49,187 bases of DNA. Origin: an uncultured delta proteobacterium (GTDB lineage: Bacteria; Myxococcota_A; Polyangia; Polyangiales; Ga0077539). Below the pieces are notes generated by a model that saw only the letters and a list, made by a program, of their open reading frames with translations, searched no databases and was not told where the DNA came from. Location: the NCBI GenBank assembly GCA_903845045.1, contig CAIMWA010000648.1, positions 1-49,187 of the forward strand, given 5' to 3'. Below are positions 38,095 through 47,778 of this stretch, one piece after another (the first letter of the stretch is position 1; each line of letters begins with the position of its first letter). The position numbers and the translations under genes were made by a program.

Positions 38095-38098
<4 letters not shown>
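37640..38098 (+). CDS. Small secreted protein of unknown function
   Basis: 152 residues from ATG 37640; the frame is open upstream but a -10 box sits 8 nt before this ATG. A Sec signal is clear (MRAAWVIGVVLGAASAHAQA, cleavage near AHA-Q). The mature part reads as beta strands (FVELTVAALGSG; GTLRLRASGARGSVRDVELS; GTVTLESWDGSAVRGAFDADL; MTLHVHGRFEGAVG), suggesting a small periplasmic beta-sandwich. No family is recognised. The stop overlaps the start of the NtrC-type regulator (ATGA), so the two are co-translated; it could be a sensed or regulated envelope component, which is inference. Confidence 0.65.
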
Positions 38099-39540
<1,442 letters not shown>

Positions 39541-39541
39541 C

Positions 39542-39569
39542 TTGCGCCACGGCGCCGGAGTCGTTACTC
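39542..39569 (+). promoter_or_regulatory. Candidate promoter of the parvulin lipoprotein gene
   Basis: TTGCGC (39542-39547), 16-nt spacer, TTACTC (39564-39569), then 10 nt to ATG 39580. Weak -10; no terminator or Shine-Dalgarno sequence is evident in the short gap. Confidence 0.35.
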
Positions 39570-39579
39570 GCAGCGCACC

Positions 39580-40050
39580 ATGCGAACCCCGACGCTGCTC
39601 GCGCTGATCCTCCTCTCGGCCTGCAACAGCGCCCCCGACGAGCCCGCGACGCGGGCCGCGACCACGGCGCTGCCAGCCGATCCGCACGCCGACCCGCGCT
39701 CCGGGGCGCCGAACCCGGCCGGTCCGCGCACCGTCGCCGCCTCGCACGTCCTCGTGATGCATCGCGGCTCCGAACGCGTTCCCCCGAACGTCACGCGCAC
39801 CCGCGACGAAGCCCGCACTCGCGCCGAGGACGTGCTCCGCCGCGCCCGCGCCGGCGAGGATTTCGCGGGGCTCGCACGGCAGTTCAGCGACGAGCCCGGG
39901 GCTGCGAGCTCTGGCGGGAGCCTCGGAAGCTTCGGCCACGGCGCCATGGTTCCGGCCTTCGAGCGGGCGGCCTTCGCCCTCGGCGTCGGCGAGATCAGCG
40001 ACATCGTCGAGACGCCGTTCGGGTTCCACGTCATCAAGCGCACGCAGTAG
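39580..40050 (+). CDS. Parvulin-type peptidyl-prolyl isomerase lipoprotein
   Basis: 156 residues. Lipoprotein signal with lipobox LLSAC (lipid-Cys15). After a ~40-residue Pro/Ala-rich linker comes a single rotamase (parvulin) domain from about residue 52: VAASHVLVMHRGSE, then EDVLRRARAGEDFAGLARQFSDEPGA, GGSLGSFGHGAMVPAFERAAFALGVGEISDIVETPFGFHVIKRTQ. These blocks (D/E-F-x-x-L-A-x-x-x-S, G-x-L-G, P-F-G-x-H-I/V-I) are the parvulin signature. It should assist folding of exported proteins in the periplasm or at the outer membrane. There is no SurA-like N-terminal chaperone domain, so it is a minimal single-domain form. Confidence 0.88.
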   Translation: MRTPTLLALILLSACNSAPDEPATRAATTALPADPHADPRSGAPNPAGPRTVAASHVLVMHRGSERVPPNVTRTRDEARTRAEDVLRRARAGEDFAGLARQFSDEPGAASSGGSLGSFGHGAMVPAFERAAFALGVGEISDIVETPFGFHVIKRTQ

Positions 40051-40080
40051 CCGCCGGTGGAAGGCGGGGTTCGCTTGTGA

Positions 40081-40086
40081 TAGGCG
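40081..40086 (+). promoter_or_regulatory. Possible -10 box directly upstream of ileS GTG start
   Basis: TAGGCG at 40081-40086, 7 nt before GTG 40094. No clear -35. Fits the local leaderless pattern. Confidence 0.35.
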
Positions 40087-40093
40087 AACGCCC

Positions 40094-43000
40094 GTGACGC
40101 GGGACTACAAGGATACGTGTCTCTTGCCCAAGACGGCCTTCGCGATGAAGGCCGACCTCTTCAAGCGCGAGCCCCAGTGGCTCGAGCGCTGGGAGTCGAT
40201 GGGCCTCTACGAGCAGATGCTCGCGCGCGACGTGCCGGGGAAGTTCGTCTTCCACGACGGCCCGCCATACGCGAACGGGCACATGCACTACGGGCACATA
40301 TTGAACAACTCCATGAAGGACTTCGTGACGCGCTCGCGAAACCTTCTGGGCGAGCGCACGCGGTTCATCCCCGGCTGGGACTGCCACGGCCTGCCCATCG
40401 AGCTGAACGTCGACCGCGAGGTGAAGCGCAAGGGCGAGAAGCTCGGCGCGCCCGAGATGCGCGCGCGGTGCCGCGACGAGGCCGCGAAGTGGGTCGACGT
40501 GCAGCGCACCGAGCGCAAGCGCCTCGGGGTGCTCGGCACGTGGAACGAGCCGTACCTCACCATGAAGCCCGGCTTCGAGGCGCAGGTGATCCGCGCGCTC
40601 CGAGCCTTCGTGGCGCACGGCATCGTGTACCGCGGCAAGAAGCCCGTGCAGTGGTGCTGGCACTGCCGCACCGCGCTCGCCGAGGCCGAGGTCGAGTACG
40701 CCGAGGCCCATGTCTCGCCGTCGGTCTACGTCCGCTTCGCCATGGGCTCCGACGCGGTCGAGAAGCTCCGCGCGCACCTTCCCGCGGGCGTCGACCACCT
40801 CTCCGCGGTGATCTGGACCACGACGCCATGGACGCTCCCCGCGAACCTCGCCATCGCCGTGCACCCGGAGCTCGAGTACGTCGTGCTCGAGGGCCGAGAC
40901 GGCGAGGGGCTCGTCGTCGCGCAGGCGCTCGCCGAGTCCGTCGCGAAGATCGCGGGCCTCCACGAGGTGGTGATCGGTGCGCCGGTGGCGGGCGAGCTCC
41001 TCGTCGGACTCGACGCGGCGCATCCGTTCGAAGCACGGCGCGCGCGGCTCCTCGCGGCGGACTACGTCGCGAGCGACACCGGCACCGGCCTCGTGCACAC
41101 GGCGCCGGGCCACGGCCGCGACGACTACAAGCTCGGTAGCGCCCACGGCCTCGAGGCCTACGCCCCGGTAGGCGACGACGGACGCTACACCGCAGAGCTC
41201 GGCGACGGCGCCAAGGCCCTCGGCCTCGTGGGGCGCTTCGTCTTCGACGCGAACCCCGTCGTCGAGGCGGCGCTCGTCGCGAACCGCGCCCTGCTGCATC
41301 CGGCGGGTCGGTCCATCACGCACAAGTACCCGATCTGCTGGCGCTGCAAGAACCCGCTGCTGACTCGCGCGACGACGCAGTGGTTCATCGCCATGGACGA
41401 GTCCATGACCGACGGCCGCACGCTGCGCGAGCATGCGTTGTCGGAGATCGACCGCCTCGCAGCGAACGGCGGCTGGATCCCCGCCTGGGGCAAGGACCGC
41501 ATCCGCGGCATGATCGAGGCGCGCCCCGACTGGTGCATCTCGCGGCAGCGCATCTGGGGCGTTCCGATCCCGGCGGTGCGCCACGAGGCGACCGGTGAGG
41601 TGGTGCTCACCGCGGAGCTGCTCGACCACGTCGCCAACGTCTTCGAGACCCGCGGCGCCGACGCCTGGTACGACGGCGATCCGTCGGTGCTCCCGGCGCA
41701 GATCCGTTGCGCCGACGGCGTGCTGCGCCCGCGCGAGGAGTTCACCCGCGACGCGAGCATCATCGACGTCTGGTTCGAGTCGGGCAGCTCGTTCTACGCC
41801 GTCTGCGCGACGCAGCCGGATCTCGGCCCGAAGGTCGATCTGTACCTCGAGGGCAGCGACCAGCACCGCGGGTGGTTCCATTCGTCGCTGCTCGTGGGCT
41901 GCGCGGTGCTCGGCGAGGCGCCGTACCGCGCGGTGCTCACGCACGGCTTCGTCTGCGACGACCAGGGGCGGCCCTACTCCAAGAGCGACATCCGCCGTCG
42001 CCAGGAGGCGCGCCGTGACGACATCGTTGCGCGGCTGGGGAATGGCCAGTCCCTCGACGCCGTTCTCGCGGCGGTGAAGAGCACGTGGGCGACGCCGGAG
42101 AAGGTCGCCGAGGCGAAGAAGCGCCTCGCGCGCAAGACCTCCGTCGAAGATGTCGCGCTCGCCATCGCGCAGGATGACATCGAGTTCATCCCGCCCGAGA
42201 AGATCATCGCCGAGCAGGGCGCCGAGCTCTTTCGCGCGTGGGCGGTGTTCGTCGATTTCGAGAACGACATGCCGTATTCGCGCGCGGTGCTGAACCAGGC
42301 CATCGACGCCTACCGCCGCGTGCGCAACACCGTGCGATTCATGCTGGGCGCGCTGCGCGACGAGCCGGCTCCGGCGCTCGCCGACGTGCAGCTCGAGCCC
42401 CTCGACCGCTGGGCCCTCGTGCGCCTCGGCGACGCCCTCGCGCGCTGCGAGCAATACTACCGTTCGTATTCGTTCCGCGCGGTGTTCGCCGAGGTCCTCG
42501 ACCTCTGCCAGGAGCTGTCGGCGGTATACCTCGACGCGTCGAAGGACCGCCTCTACAACGACGCGTCGGACGCCCCGCGGCGCCGCTCGAGCGTCGCGAC
42601 GATGCAGCACCTCGCCCGTGCCATCGCGACGGTCTTGGCTCCGATCCTCCCGTTCTCCGCCGAGGACGTGTGGGACCATCTCCCCTCCTTCGCGGGCAAG
42701 GGCGCGAGCGTGCATCTCGAGCTCTGGCCGTCGGTGCCCGCCGAGAGCGATGCCGCGGCGCTGCGAGCTTCGATGACGAGCCTCGTGGCGCTGCGCGGCG
42801 CCGTGCACGCGGCGCTGGAGCCTCGTGTGCACGCCTGGGGCGTCGAGCGTCAGGCCGCCAAGAAGGAGGGCCGCGAGCCCGGCGAGGGCGCGACGCCGGT
42901 GGCGCTGGAGCTTCGCATCGACCACGCGCGCGACGCCGTCGTGACCGTGGGGGCCGATGCCGCCGATGCCTCGACGCTGGGGCTTCTCGCGCACGACGCC

Positions 43001-43186
43001 GCGGAGCTTCTCGGCGTCGGTGCGCTCGACTTCGACGTGATCCACACTCCCTTCACGGCGGCGGTGCGCGCTGCGGGACCGGCGTGCGCGCGTTGCTGGC
43101 GCCGCCGCCGCGACGTGGCCGCCGATGGCCTCTGCCCCCGCTGCCGCCACGCCGTCGACCGCTTCGACGCCTCGAGGAACCCATGA
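40094..43186 (+). CDS. ileS: Isoleucyl-tRNA synthetase with altered KMSKS loop and insertion
   Basis: 1030 residues from GTG 40094; the family N-terminus (DYKDTCLLPKTAFAM) begins right after it. Class I features: HIGH-like HYGH at 65-68 in PYANGHMHYGH, GWDCHGLPIE, the editing domain with TTTPWTLPANLAIAVHPE and HTAPGHGRDDYKLG, and WCISRQRIWGVPIP. The KMSKS motif reads PYSKS at 627-631, and residues about 632-695 are an extra helical, charged stretch before IPPEKIIAEQGAELFRAWA, which resumes the normal alignment (GADILRLW in E. coli). The C-terminal zinc-type motif reads CARCW...LCPRC. At 1030 residues it is longer than the ~940 of E. coli. It heads ileS-lspA-lgt; lspA overlaps by ATGA. Confidence 0.93.
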   Translation: MTRDYKDTCLLPKTAFAMKADLFKREPQWLERWESMGLYEQMLARDVPGKFVFHDGPPYANGHMHYGHILNNSMKDFVTRSRNLLGERTRFIPGWDCHGLPIELNVDREVKRKGEKLGAPEMRARCRDEAAKWVDVQRTERKRLGVLGTWNEPYLTMKPGFEAQVIRALRAFVAHGIVYRGKKPVQWCWHCRTALAEAEVEYAEAHVSPSVYVRFAMGSDAVEKLRAHLPAGVDHLSAVIWTTTPWTLPANLAIAVHPELEYVVLEGRDGEGLVVAQALAESVAKIAGLHEVVIGAPVAGELLVGLDAAHPFEARRARLLAADYVASDTGTGLVHTAPGHGRDDYKLGSAHGLEAYAPVGDDGRYTAELGDGAKALGLVGRFVFDANPVVEAALVANRALLHPAGRSITHKYPICWRCKNPLLTRATTQWFIAMDESMTDGRTLREHALSEIDRLAANGGWIPAWGKDRIRGMIEARPDWCISRQRIWGVPIPAVRHEATGEVVLTAELLDHVANVFETRGADAWYDGDPSVLPAQIRCADGVLRPREEFTRDASIIDVWFESGSSFYAVCATQPDLGPKVDLYLEGSDQHRGWFHSSLLVGCAVLGEAPYRAVLTHGFVCDDQGRPYSKSDIRRRQEARRDDIVARLGNGQSLDAVLAAVKSTWATPEKVAEAKKRLARKTSVEDVALAIAQDDIEFIPPEKIIAEQGAELFRAWAVFVDFENDMPYSRAVLNQAIDAYRRVRNTVRFMLGALRDEPAPALADVQLEPLDRWALVRLGDALARCEQYYRSYSFRAVFAEVLDLCQELSAVYLDASKDRLYNDASDAPRRRSSVATMQHLARAIATVLAPILPFSAEDVWDHLPSFAGKGASVHLELWPSVPAESDAAALRASMTSLVALRGAVHAALEPRVHAWGVERQAAKKEGREPGEGATPVALELRIDHARDAVVTVGADAADASTLGLLAHDAAELLGVGALDFDVIHTPFTAAVRAAGPACARCWRRRRDVAADGLCPRCRHAVDRFDASRNP

Positions 43187-43830
43187 GCGACGCCACCCCC
43201 GACCAAGACAAGAAGGCCCCGGCGACGCTGCCGGTCACCGCCCGCGACTGGATCTTCCTCGGAGCCGTCGCCGTCGGCAGCGCCGTCGCGGACCTCTGGA
43301 GCAAGGCCTGGGCGCTGCGCACGCTGTCGCGCCCGAGCCTGAGCCCGCCGCCGCTCTGCTCGCCGCCGCCGGGGCTCACCCACTACCTGCAGCAGCGCAA
43401 CCCGTCGCGCGAGATCGTGCTGCTGCGCGACTACCTCGACTTCCAGTACGCCGAGAACTGCGGCGGCGCGTGGGGGCTGCTGCACGGCTCGAGCGAGGCC
43501 ATCCGGCGCCCGTTCTTCCTGCTCGTGACGCTCGGCGCCATCGTGTTCATCGTGCACCTCTACCGCACCATGGAGGTCACCCAGCGCTTCATGAAGATCG
43601 CGCTGCCCCTCGTGCTCGGCGGCGCCATCGGCAACCTCGTGGACCGCGTTCGCCTCGGCTACGTCGTCGACTTCATCCACGCGCACTGGCGCGGGCGCTT
43701 CCACTGGCCGACGTTCAACGTGGCCGACATCGTCATCACCGTGGGCATCGGGCTCATGGTCCTCGAGTACATCCTCGGACCGAAGAAGATCGCGCGCCCG
43801 GCGGCCGCCACCCCCGCCACGGACCCGTGA
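43183..43830 (+). CDS. lspA: Lipoprotein signal peptidase LspA
   Basis: 215 residues from ATG 43183 (ATGA overlap with ileS); longer than the usual ~160. Signal peptidase II cleaves prolipoproteins after diacylglyceryl modification at the inner membrane. Catalytic Asp163 lies in NLVDRVRLGYVVDF and Asp182 in FNVADIVITVG. The N-terminal D-x-x-S-K motif (ADLWSKAW) and the N-x-G-x-A-W/F-G motif (ENCGGAWGLL) are present. Extra sequence consists of a ~20-residue cytoplasmic N-terminus (DQDKKAPATLP) and a ~30-residue Pro/Ser-rich periplasmic loop with one Cys (SLSPPPLCSPPPGL) between helix 1 and the second conserved block. The next gene is the matching Lgt, overlapped by GTGA. Confidence 0.93.
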   Translation: MSDATPDQDKKAPATLPVTARDWIFLGAVAVGSAVADLWSKAWALRTLSRPSLSPPPLCSPPPGLTHYLQQRNPSREIVLLRDYLDFQYAENCGGAWGLLHGSSEAIRRPFFLLVTLGAIVFIVHLYRTMEVTQRFMKIALPLVLGGAIGNLVDRVRLGYVVDFIHAHWRGRFHWPTFNVADIVITVGIGLMVLEYILGPKKIARPAAATPATDP

Positions 43831-44801
43831 GGCCGGTCCTCGTCGCGCTCTTCGGCGTCGAGCTTCCCGCGTACTTCGCGATGCTCGCGACGGGCTTCGC
43901 GCTCGCCACGCTCATCGGCTCGCGGTGGGTGCGGCGCCTGGGGCTCGACGGCGAGGTGGTCATCGACCTCGGCCTCGCAATGGTCGTCGCCGGGGTCATC
44001 GGCTCGCGGCTCCTCCACGTCATCGCCGACGGCTACTTCTGGGACTACGTGCACATGTGCACGGACCCCTCGCGCGTGGCGTGGCACATCACCCGCGAGC
44101 ATTGCCTTCACGAATCCGTGGGCGGTGTGTGGGACGCCGCCGCCCGCGTATGCCACCCGAAGGAGCCCAACTGCTTCGCGTGGGCCGCGTTCTGGGCCGG
44201 CGGGCTCACGTATTACGGCGGGCTCATCGGGGCGACGGGCTACGCCGTGTACTTCCTGCGTCGCGAGCGCTTCCCGTTCTGGAAGGCCGCCGACATGGCG
44301 GGCTTCGCCGTCGCCCTCGGCCTGGCGTGGGGACGCATGGGCTGCTTCCTCGCGGGGTGCTGCTTCGGCACCGTCACCGATCACCCGTGGAGCGCGTGGT
44401 TTCCGCGCTACTCGCCGGCGAGCGAGGCTCAGTTTCGCGCGCACCGGCTTCCCAGCGAGGCCGTGGCGGCGCTGCCGGTGCATCCGACGCAGCTCTACGA
44501 GGCCGCCGGGTCGCTGCTCATCGCGGTCGTCGGCTACTACCTGATCGCGCCGCGCAAGCGCTTCGACGGGCAGGTCTTCGCGTTCTTTCTCGTGAGCTAC
44601 TCGGTGCTTCGTGTGGCCGTCGAGGTTCTGCGCAACGACGACCGCGGGGGGCTCGTCGGGCTCAGCACTTCGCAGCTCATCTCGGCGCTCATCGTCGCCG
44701 GCATGGTGCCCGTGTACCGCGCCCTCGCAGCGCGCGCGCGCCGCGACTCAGCCGCCGAAGAGCACCTCGCCGTTGCGAACGACGCACCGCGCGCGGGGTG
44801 A
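43827..44801 (+). CDS. lgt: Prolipoprotein diacylglyceryl transferase (Lgt family)
   Basis: 324 residues from GTG 43827, coupled to lspA. It transfers diacylglycerol to the lipobox Cys, the step before LspA. About seven membrane helices are visible. Key blocks are GGLTYYGGLIG, with family H/Y-G-G-x-x-G spacing, the essential Arg170 in GRMGCFLAGCCFG and the HPTQLYEA motif. The usual Asn in G-R-x-G-N-F is Cys here, with further Cys in AGCCFG; this variant is seen in a divergent Lgt branch, so full activity is inferred, not certain. A periplasmic loop (about 72-118) carries four Cys (78, 93, 109, 116). The 3' end overlaps hutI (opposite strand) by 54 nt. Confidence 0.87.
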   Translation: MRPVLVALFGVELPAYFAMLATGFALATLIGSRWVRRLGLDGEVVIDLGLAMVVAGVIGSRLLHVIADGYFWDYVHMCTDPSRVAWHITREHCLHESVGGVWDAAARVCHPKEPNCFAWAAFWAGGLTYYGGLIGATGYAVYFLRRERFPFWKAADMAGFAVALGLAWGRMGCFLAGCCFGTVTDHPWSAWFPRYSPASEAQFRAHRLPSEAVAALPVHPTQLYEAAGSLLIAVVGYYLIAPRKRFDGQVFAFFLVSYSVLRVAVEVLRNDDRGGLVGLSTSQLISALIVAGMVPVYRALAARARRDSAAEEHLAVANDAPRAG

Positions 44802-46013
44802 TCCGAGCACGTACGGGAGCGACTCCCAGCTCGCGAGGTCGAGCACCGCGAGGTCCGCGCGGGCACCCGCCTCGATGCGGCCGCGGTCGGTGAATCCCAG
44901 GCATCGCGCCGCGGTGACGGTCACTGCGAACCACGCCTCCACCGTCGAGAGTCCCATCTGGCGGACGCCGAAGGAGGCCATCCACGGAATCGCGTCGCAG
45001 TGCGACGTGCCCGGGTTGCAGTCCGTCGCGAGCGCCACCGAGACGCCCAGCGCACGCATGCGACGCGCGTCGGGCATCGGCTGCCCAAGGCAGAACGCCG
45101 CGGCGGGAAGAAGGACCGCGGTCACGCCGGCGTGGGCGAGGGCGCGCAAGCCTTCGTCGGAGACGTGCTCGAGATGGTCGACGCTCGCCGCACCGAGGCG
45201 CGCCGCGAGCTCGGCGCCGCCGACATCCTCGAACTGGCCGACGTGAAGGCGCGCGCGCAGGCCGCCCGAGCGCGCTCGCTCGAGCACCGGCGCGCACTCC
45301 TCCACCGAGAAACCGGGACCATCCACGTAGGCATCGACGAAGCGCGCGCGCCCGCCGGCGAGCACCGCGGCGAGCATCGGACCCGCGACCTCGGCGAGGT
45401 ACTCGCGACGGCCAGTCGCGCTGCCGCGAAGCTCCGGCGGGACGGCGTGCAAGCCGAGCCAGGTCGGAATCACGTGGTCGCCTGCGCGCCCGAGGATCTC
45501 GAGACAACGCGTCTCGTGCGCCGTGTCGAGGGCGTAGCCCGTCTTCACTTCGACGGTGGTCGTGCCGTAGCGCGCCATCGCCGCGACCCGCTGCTCCAGC
45601 GTCGCTGCGAGCTCTGCGTCGGAGGACGCGCGGAGCGACCGCACGCTCGACGCGATGCCCCCGCCCGCGGCGGCGCCCTCGGCGTATGTCGCGCCCTGCA
45701 TGCGCATCGAAAATTCGTGCGCACGCTCGCCCGCGAAGAGCGCGTGCGTGTGCGCGTCGACGAGGCCCGGGCACAGCAGCGCGTCCCCCACGTCGATGAC
45801 CACTGCGTCGTCGGCGAGGGCGATGGCGCTCTCCACCGAGGCCGTCGGGCCGGCCGCCACGATGCACCCAGCGTTCACCGCCACCGCGCCGTCCGCCACC
45901 AGCCCCAGCGGACCGGCATCGAAATCCGCGCGCGCCGCCGACGTCGGGAGCTCCCCAGCGCAGGTGACCATCTCCCGCGCGTGCCGCAGCAGCAGCGTCG
46001 CGCGAACCTTCAC
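44748..46013 (-). CDS. hutI: Imidazolonepropionase HutI
   Basis: 421 residues from GTG 46013, overlapping the hutU stop by GTGA. It hydrolyses 4-imidazolone-5-propionate to N-formimino-L-glutamate, the third step of histidine catabolism. Amidohydrolase-fold landmarks: [31 protein letters not shown] (H-x-H metal ligands), [24 protein letters not shown], a His in [18 protein letters not shown] and [17 protein letters not shown], all matching HutI. The C-terminus ends in a short metal-independent strand ([13 protein letters not shown]). Its 3' end overlaps the lgt 3' end by 54 nt. Confidence 0.95.
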   Translation of the reverse strand: MKVRATLLLRHAREMVTCAGELPTSAARADFDAGPLGLVADGAVAVNAGCIVAAGPTASVESAIALADDAVVIDVGDALLCPGLVDAHTHALFAGERAHEFSMRMQGATYAEGAAAGGGIASSVRSLRASSDAELAATLEQRVAAMARYGTTTVEVKTGYALDTAHETRCLEILGRAGDHVIPTWLGLHAVPPELRGSATGRREYLAEVAGPMLAAVLAGGRARFVDAYVDGPGFSVEECAPVLERARSGGLRARLHVGQFEDVGGAELAARLGAASVDHLEHVSDEGLRALAHAGVTAVLLPAAAFCLGQPMPDARRMRALGVSVALATDCNPGTSHCDAIPWMASFGVRQMGLSTVEAWFAVTVTAARCLGFTDRGRIEAGARADLAVLDLASWESLPYVLGSPRARCVVRNGEVLFGG

Positions 46014-47680
46014 GTCGCGGTCCGATGCGGCACGTGCACGCCGTGCTCGGCAGCGAAGTCCTGGGCGATCTCGTAGCCCGCGTCGGCGTGACGGATCACG
46101 CCCATGCCCGGGTCGCTCGTGAGCACCCGCTCGAGCCTCCGCGCCGCTGCGTCGGTGCCGTCGGCGACGACGACCATGCCCGCGTGCAGGCTGTTGCCGA
46201 TGCCCACGCCGCCGCCGTGGTGCACGCTCACCCACGACGCGCCGGTGCAGCAGTTGATCAGCGCGTTGAGCACCGCCCAGTCGGCGATGGCGTCGCTGCC
46301 GTCCTTCATGGCCTCGGTCTCGCGATGCGGAGATGCGACGCTGCCGCAGTCGAGGTGATCGCGGCCGATGACGAGCGGGGCCTTCACGCGCCCCGTGCGC
46401 ACCAACTCGTTGAACGCGAGGCCGACGCGCGCGCGCTCGCCGTAGCCCAGCCAGCAGATGCGCGCCGGAAGCCCCTGGTACGCGACGCGCGCCTGCGCGA
46501 GCTCGATCCAACGGCGCAGCGAGGGGTCGTCGGGCACGGCCTCGAGCACTGCGCGGTCCGTCACCGCGATGTCCTCGGGGTCGCCCGAGAGCGCGGCCCA
46601 GCGGAACGGTCCGCGCCCCACGCAGAACTGCGGACGGATGTACGCCGGCACGAAGCCCGGGATCTCGAAGGCGTCCACGGCGCCCGCGAGCTGCGCCTCG
46701 GCGCGGATGTTGTTGCCGTAATCGCACGCGTGCACGCCCGCCCGCTGCATCGCCCGCATCGCACCGATCTCGAGCGCCATGCCCGCACGAGCGAGCGCGA
46801 CGTACCCATCGGGATCCTGGTGACGGAGCGTCGCCGCCGCGGCGAGGTCCAACCCCGGCGGCACGTAGCCGTTCAGCGGGTCGTGGGCCGAGGTCTGCTC
46901 GGTCACGAAGTCGGGCCACACACCGCGCCGCACGAGCTCCGGGTACACGTCCGCCGCGTTGCCCACGAGCCCCACCGAGAGCGCCTCGCCAGCCGCGCAC
47001 GCCGCGCGAATCCAGCCCAGCGCCTCGTCGAGCGAAGACGACGCGCGGTCGACGTAGCGCGTGTCGAGGCGGCGCTGCACCCGCGTCGCGTCGACCTCCA
47101 CCGCGAGGCAGCACGCGCCGTTCATCGTCGCCGCCAGCGGCTGCGCGCCGCCCATGCCGCCGAGCCCCGCGGTGAGGATCCAGCGCCCCGACCAGCTCCC
47201 GCCGAAGTGCTGCCGGGCGGCCTCGGCGAAGGTCTCGTAGGTGCCCTGCAAGATTCCCTGCGTGCCGATGTAGATCCAGCTCCCTGCCGTCATCTGGCCG
47301 TACATCGTGAGGCCCTGCGCCTCGAGCCTGCGAAAGTGCTCCCACGTCGCCCACTTCGGCACGAGCAGCGAGTTCGCGATGAGCACGCGGGGAGCGTCCT
47401 CGTGCGTGCGAAAGCGGCCCACTGCCTTGCCCGACTGCACCAGCAACGTGTGGTCGTCGGGCAGGTCGCGCAGCTCGCGAACGATGACGTCGAAGGCCTC
47501 CCAGTTTCGCGCGGCCTTGCCCGTGCCGCCGTAGACCACGAGGTCCGCGGGGCGCTCGGCCACCTCCGGGTCGAGGTTGTTCATCAGCATGCGAAGGGCC
47601 GCTTCCTGCGTCCATCCGCGGCACGTGAGGGCCGTCCCTCGCGCCGCTCGCACGACGCGGGGACCATGGGTCTCGCTCAT
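46010..47680 (-). CDS. hutU: Urocanate hydratase HutU
   Basis: 556 residues from ATG 47680, the standard length (~555). It hydrates urocanate to imidazolone propionate with tightly bound NAD acting as an electrophile. Conserved blocks: [87 protein letters not shown], the active-site Cys region [10 protein letters not shown] and [10 protein letters not shown]. It is first of a two-gene operon with hutI; hutH (histidine ammonia-lyase) and the formiminoglutamate step are not in the window. A -10 box 7 nt upstream suggests a leaderless transcript; no obvious Shine-Dalgarno sequence or HutC operator was found. Confidence 0.97.
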   Translation of the reverse strand: MSETHGPRVVRAARGTALTCRGWTQEAALRMLMNNLDPEVAERPADLVVYGGTGKAARNWEAFDVIVRELRDLPDDHTLLVQSGKAVGRFRTHEDAPRVLIANSLLVPKWATWEHFRRLEAQGLTMYGQMTAGSWIYIGTQGILQGTYETFAEAARQHFGGSWSGRWILTAGLGGMGGAQPLAATMNGACCLAVEVDATRVQRRLDTRYVDRASSSLDEALGWIRAACAAGEALSVGLVGNAADVYPELVRRGVWPDFVTEQTSAHDPLNGYVPPGLDLAAAATLRHQDPDGYVALARAGMALEIGAMRAMQRAGVHACDYGNNIRAEAQLAGAVDAFEIPGFVPAYIRPQFCVGRGPFRWAALSGDPEDIAVTDRAVLEAVPDDPSLRRWIELAQARVAYQGLPARICWLGYGERARVGLAFNELVRTGRVKAPLVIGRDHLDCGSVASPHRETEAMKDGSDAIADWAVLNALINCCTGASWVSVHHGGGVGIGNSLHAGMVVVADGTDAAARRLERVLTSDPGMGVIRHADAGYEIAQDFAAEHGVHVPHRTAT

Positions 47681-47687
47681 GCCGCGG

Positions 47688-47717
47688 AGCCTAGAGGCAC
47701 CGCCGCGCGCCCGGCAA
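47688..47717 (-). promoter_or_regulatory. Leaderless-type promoter of hutUI
   Basis: Minus strand: TTGCCG (47717-47712), 18-nt spacer, TAGGCT (47693-47688), then 7 nt to ATG 47680. It is one of the cleanest examples of the local architecture. Confidence 0.55.
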
Positions 47718-47730
47718 CCGCAGCGCTGCG

Positions 47731-47758
47731 TTGACCTGCCCGCCGCGGCGCGTATGTT
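47731..47758 (+). promoter_or_regulatory. Sigma-70-type promoter of the KOW-protein gene
   Basis: TTGACC (47731-47736), 16-nt spacer, TATGTT (47753-47758), with GAGG at 47766-47769 lying 9 nt before ATG 47779. Unlike many neighbours it has a leader of about 15 nt containing a Shine-Dalgarno sequence. It is divergent from the hutUI promoter. Confidence 0.6.
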
Positions 47759-47778
47759 CGCGCGCGAGGTTCCAGGGC

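Noticed and set aside
41960..42190. Frameshift or recombination scar in ileS at the KMSKS region
   Set aside because: The reading frame is continuous, the extra residues have normal composition and the alignment resumes in frame, so an insertion in the protein is more likely than an error; noted as a finding instead.
46014..47624. Long upstream extension of the hutI frame
   Set aside because: It overlaps hutU in another frame; the HutI family start and GTGA overlap place the start at 46013.
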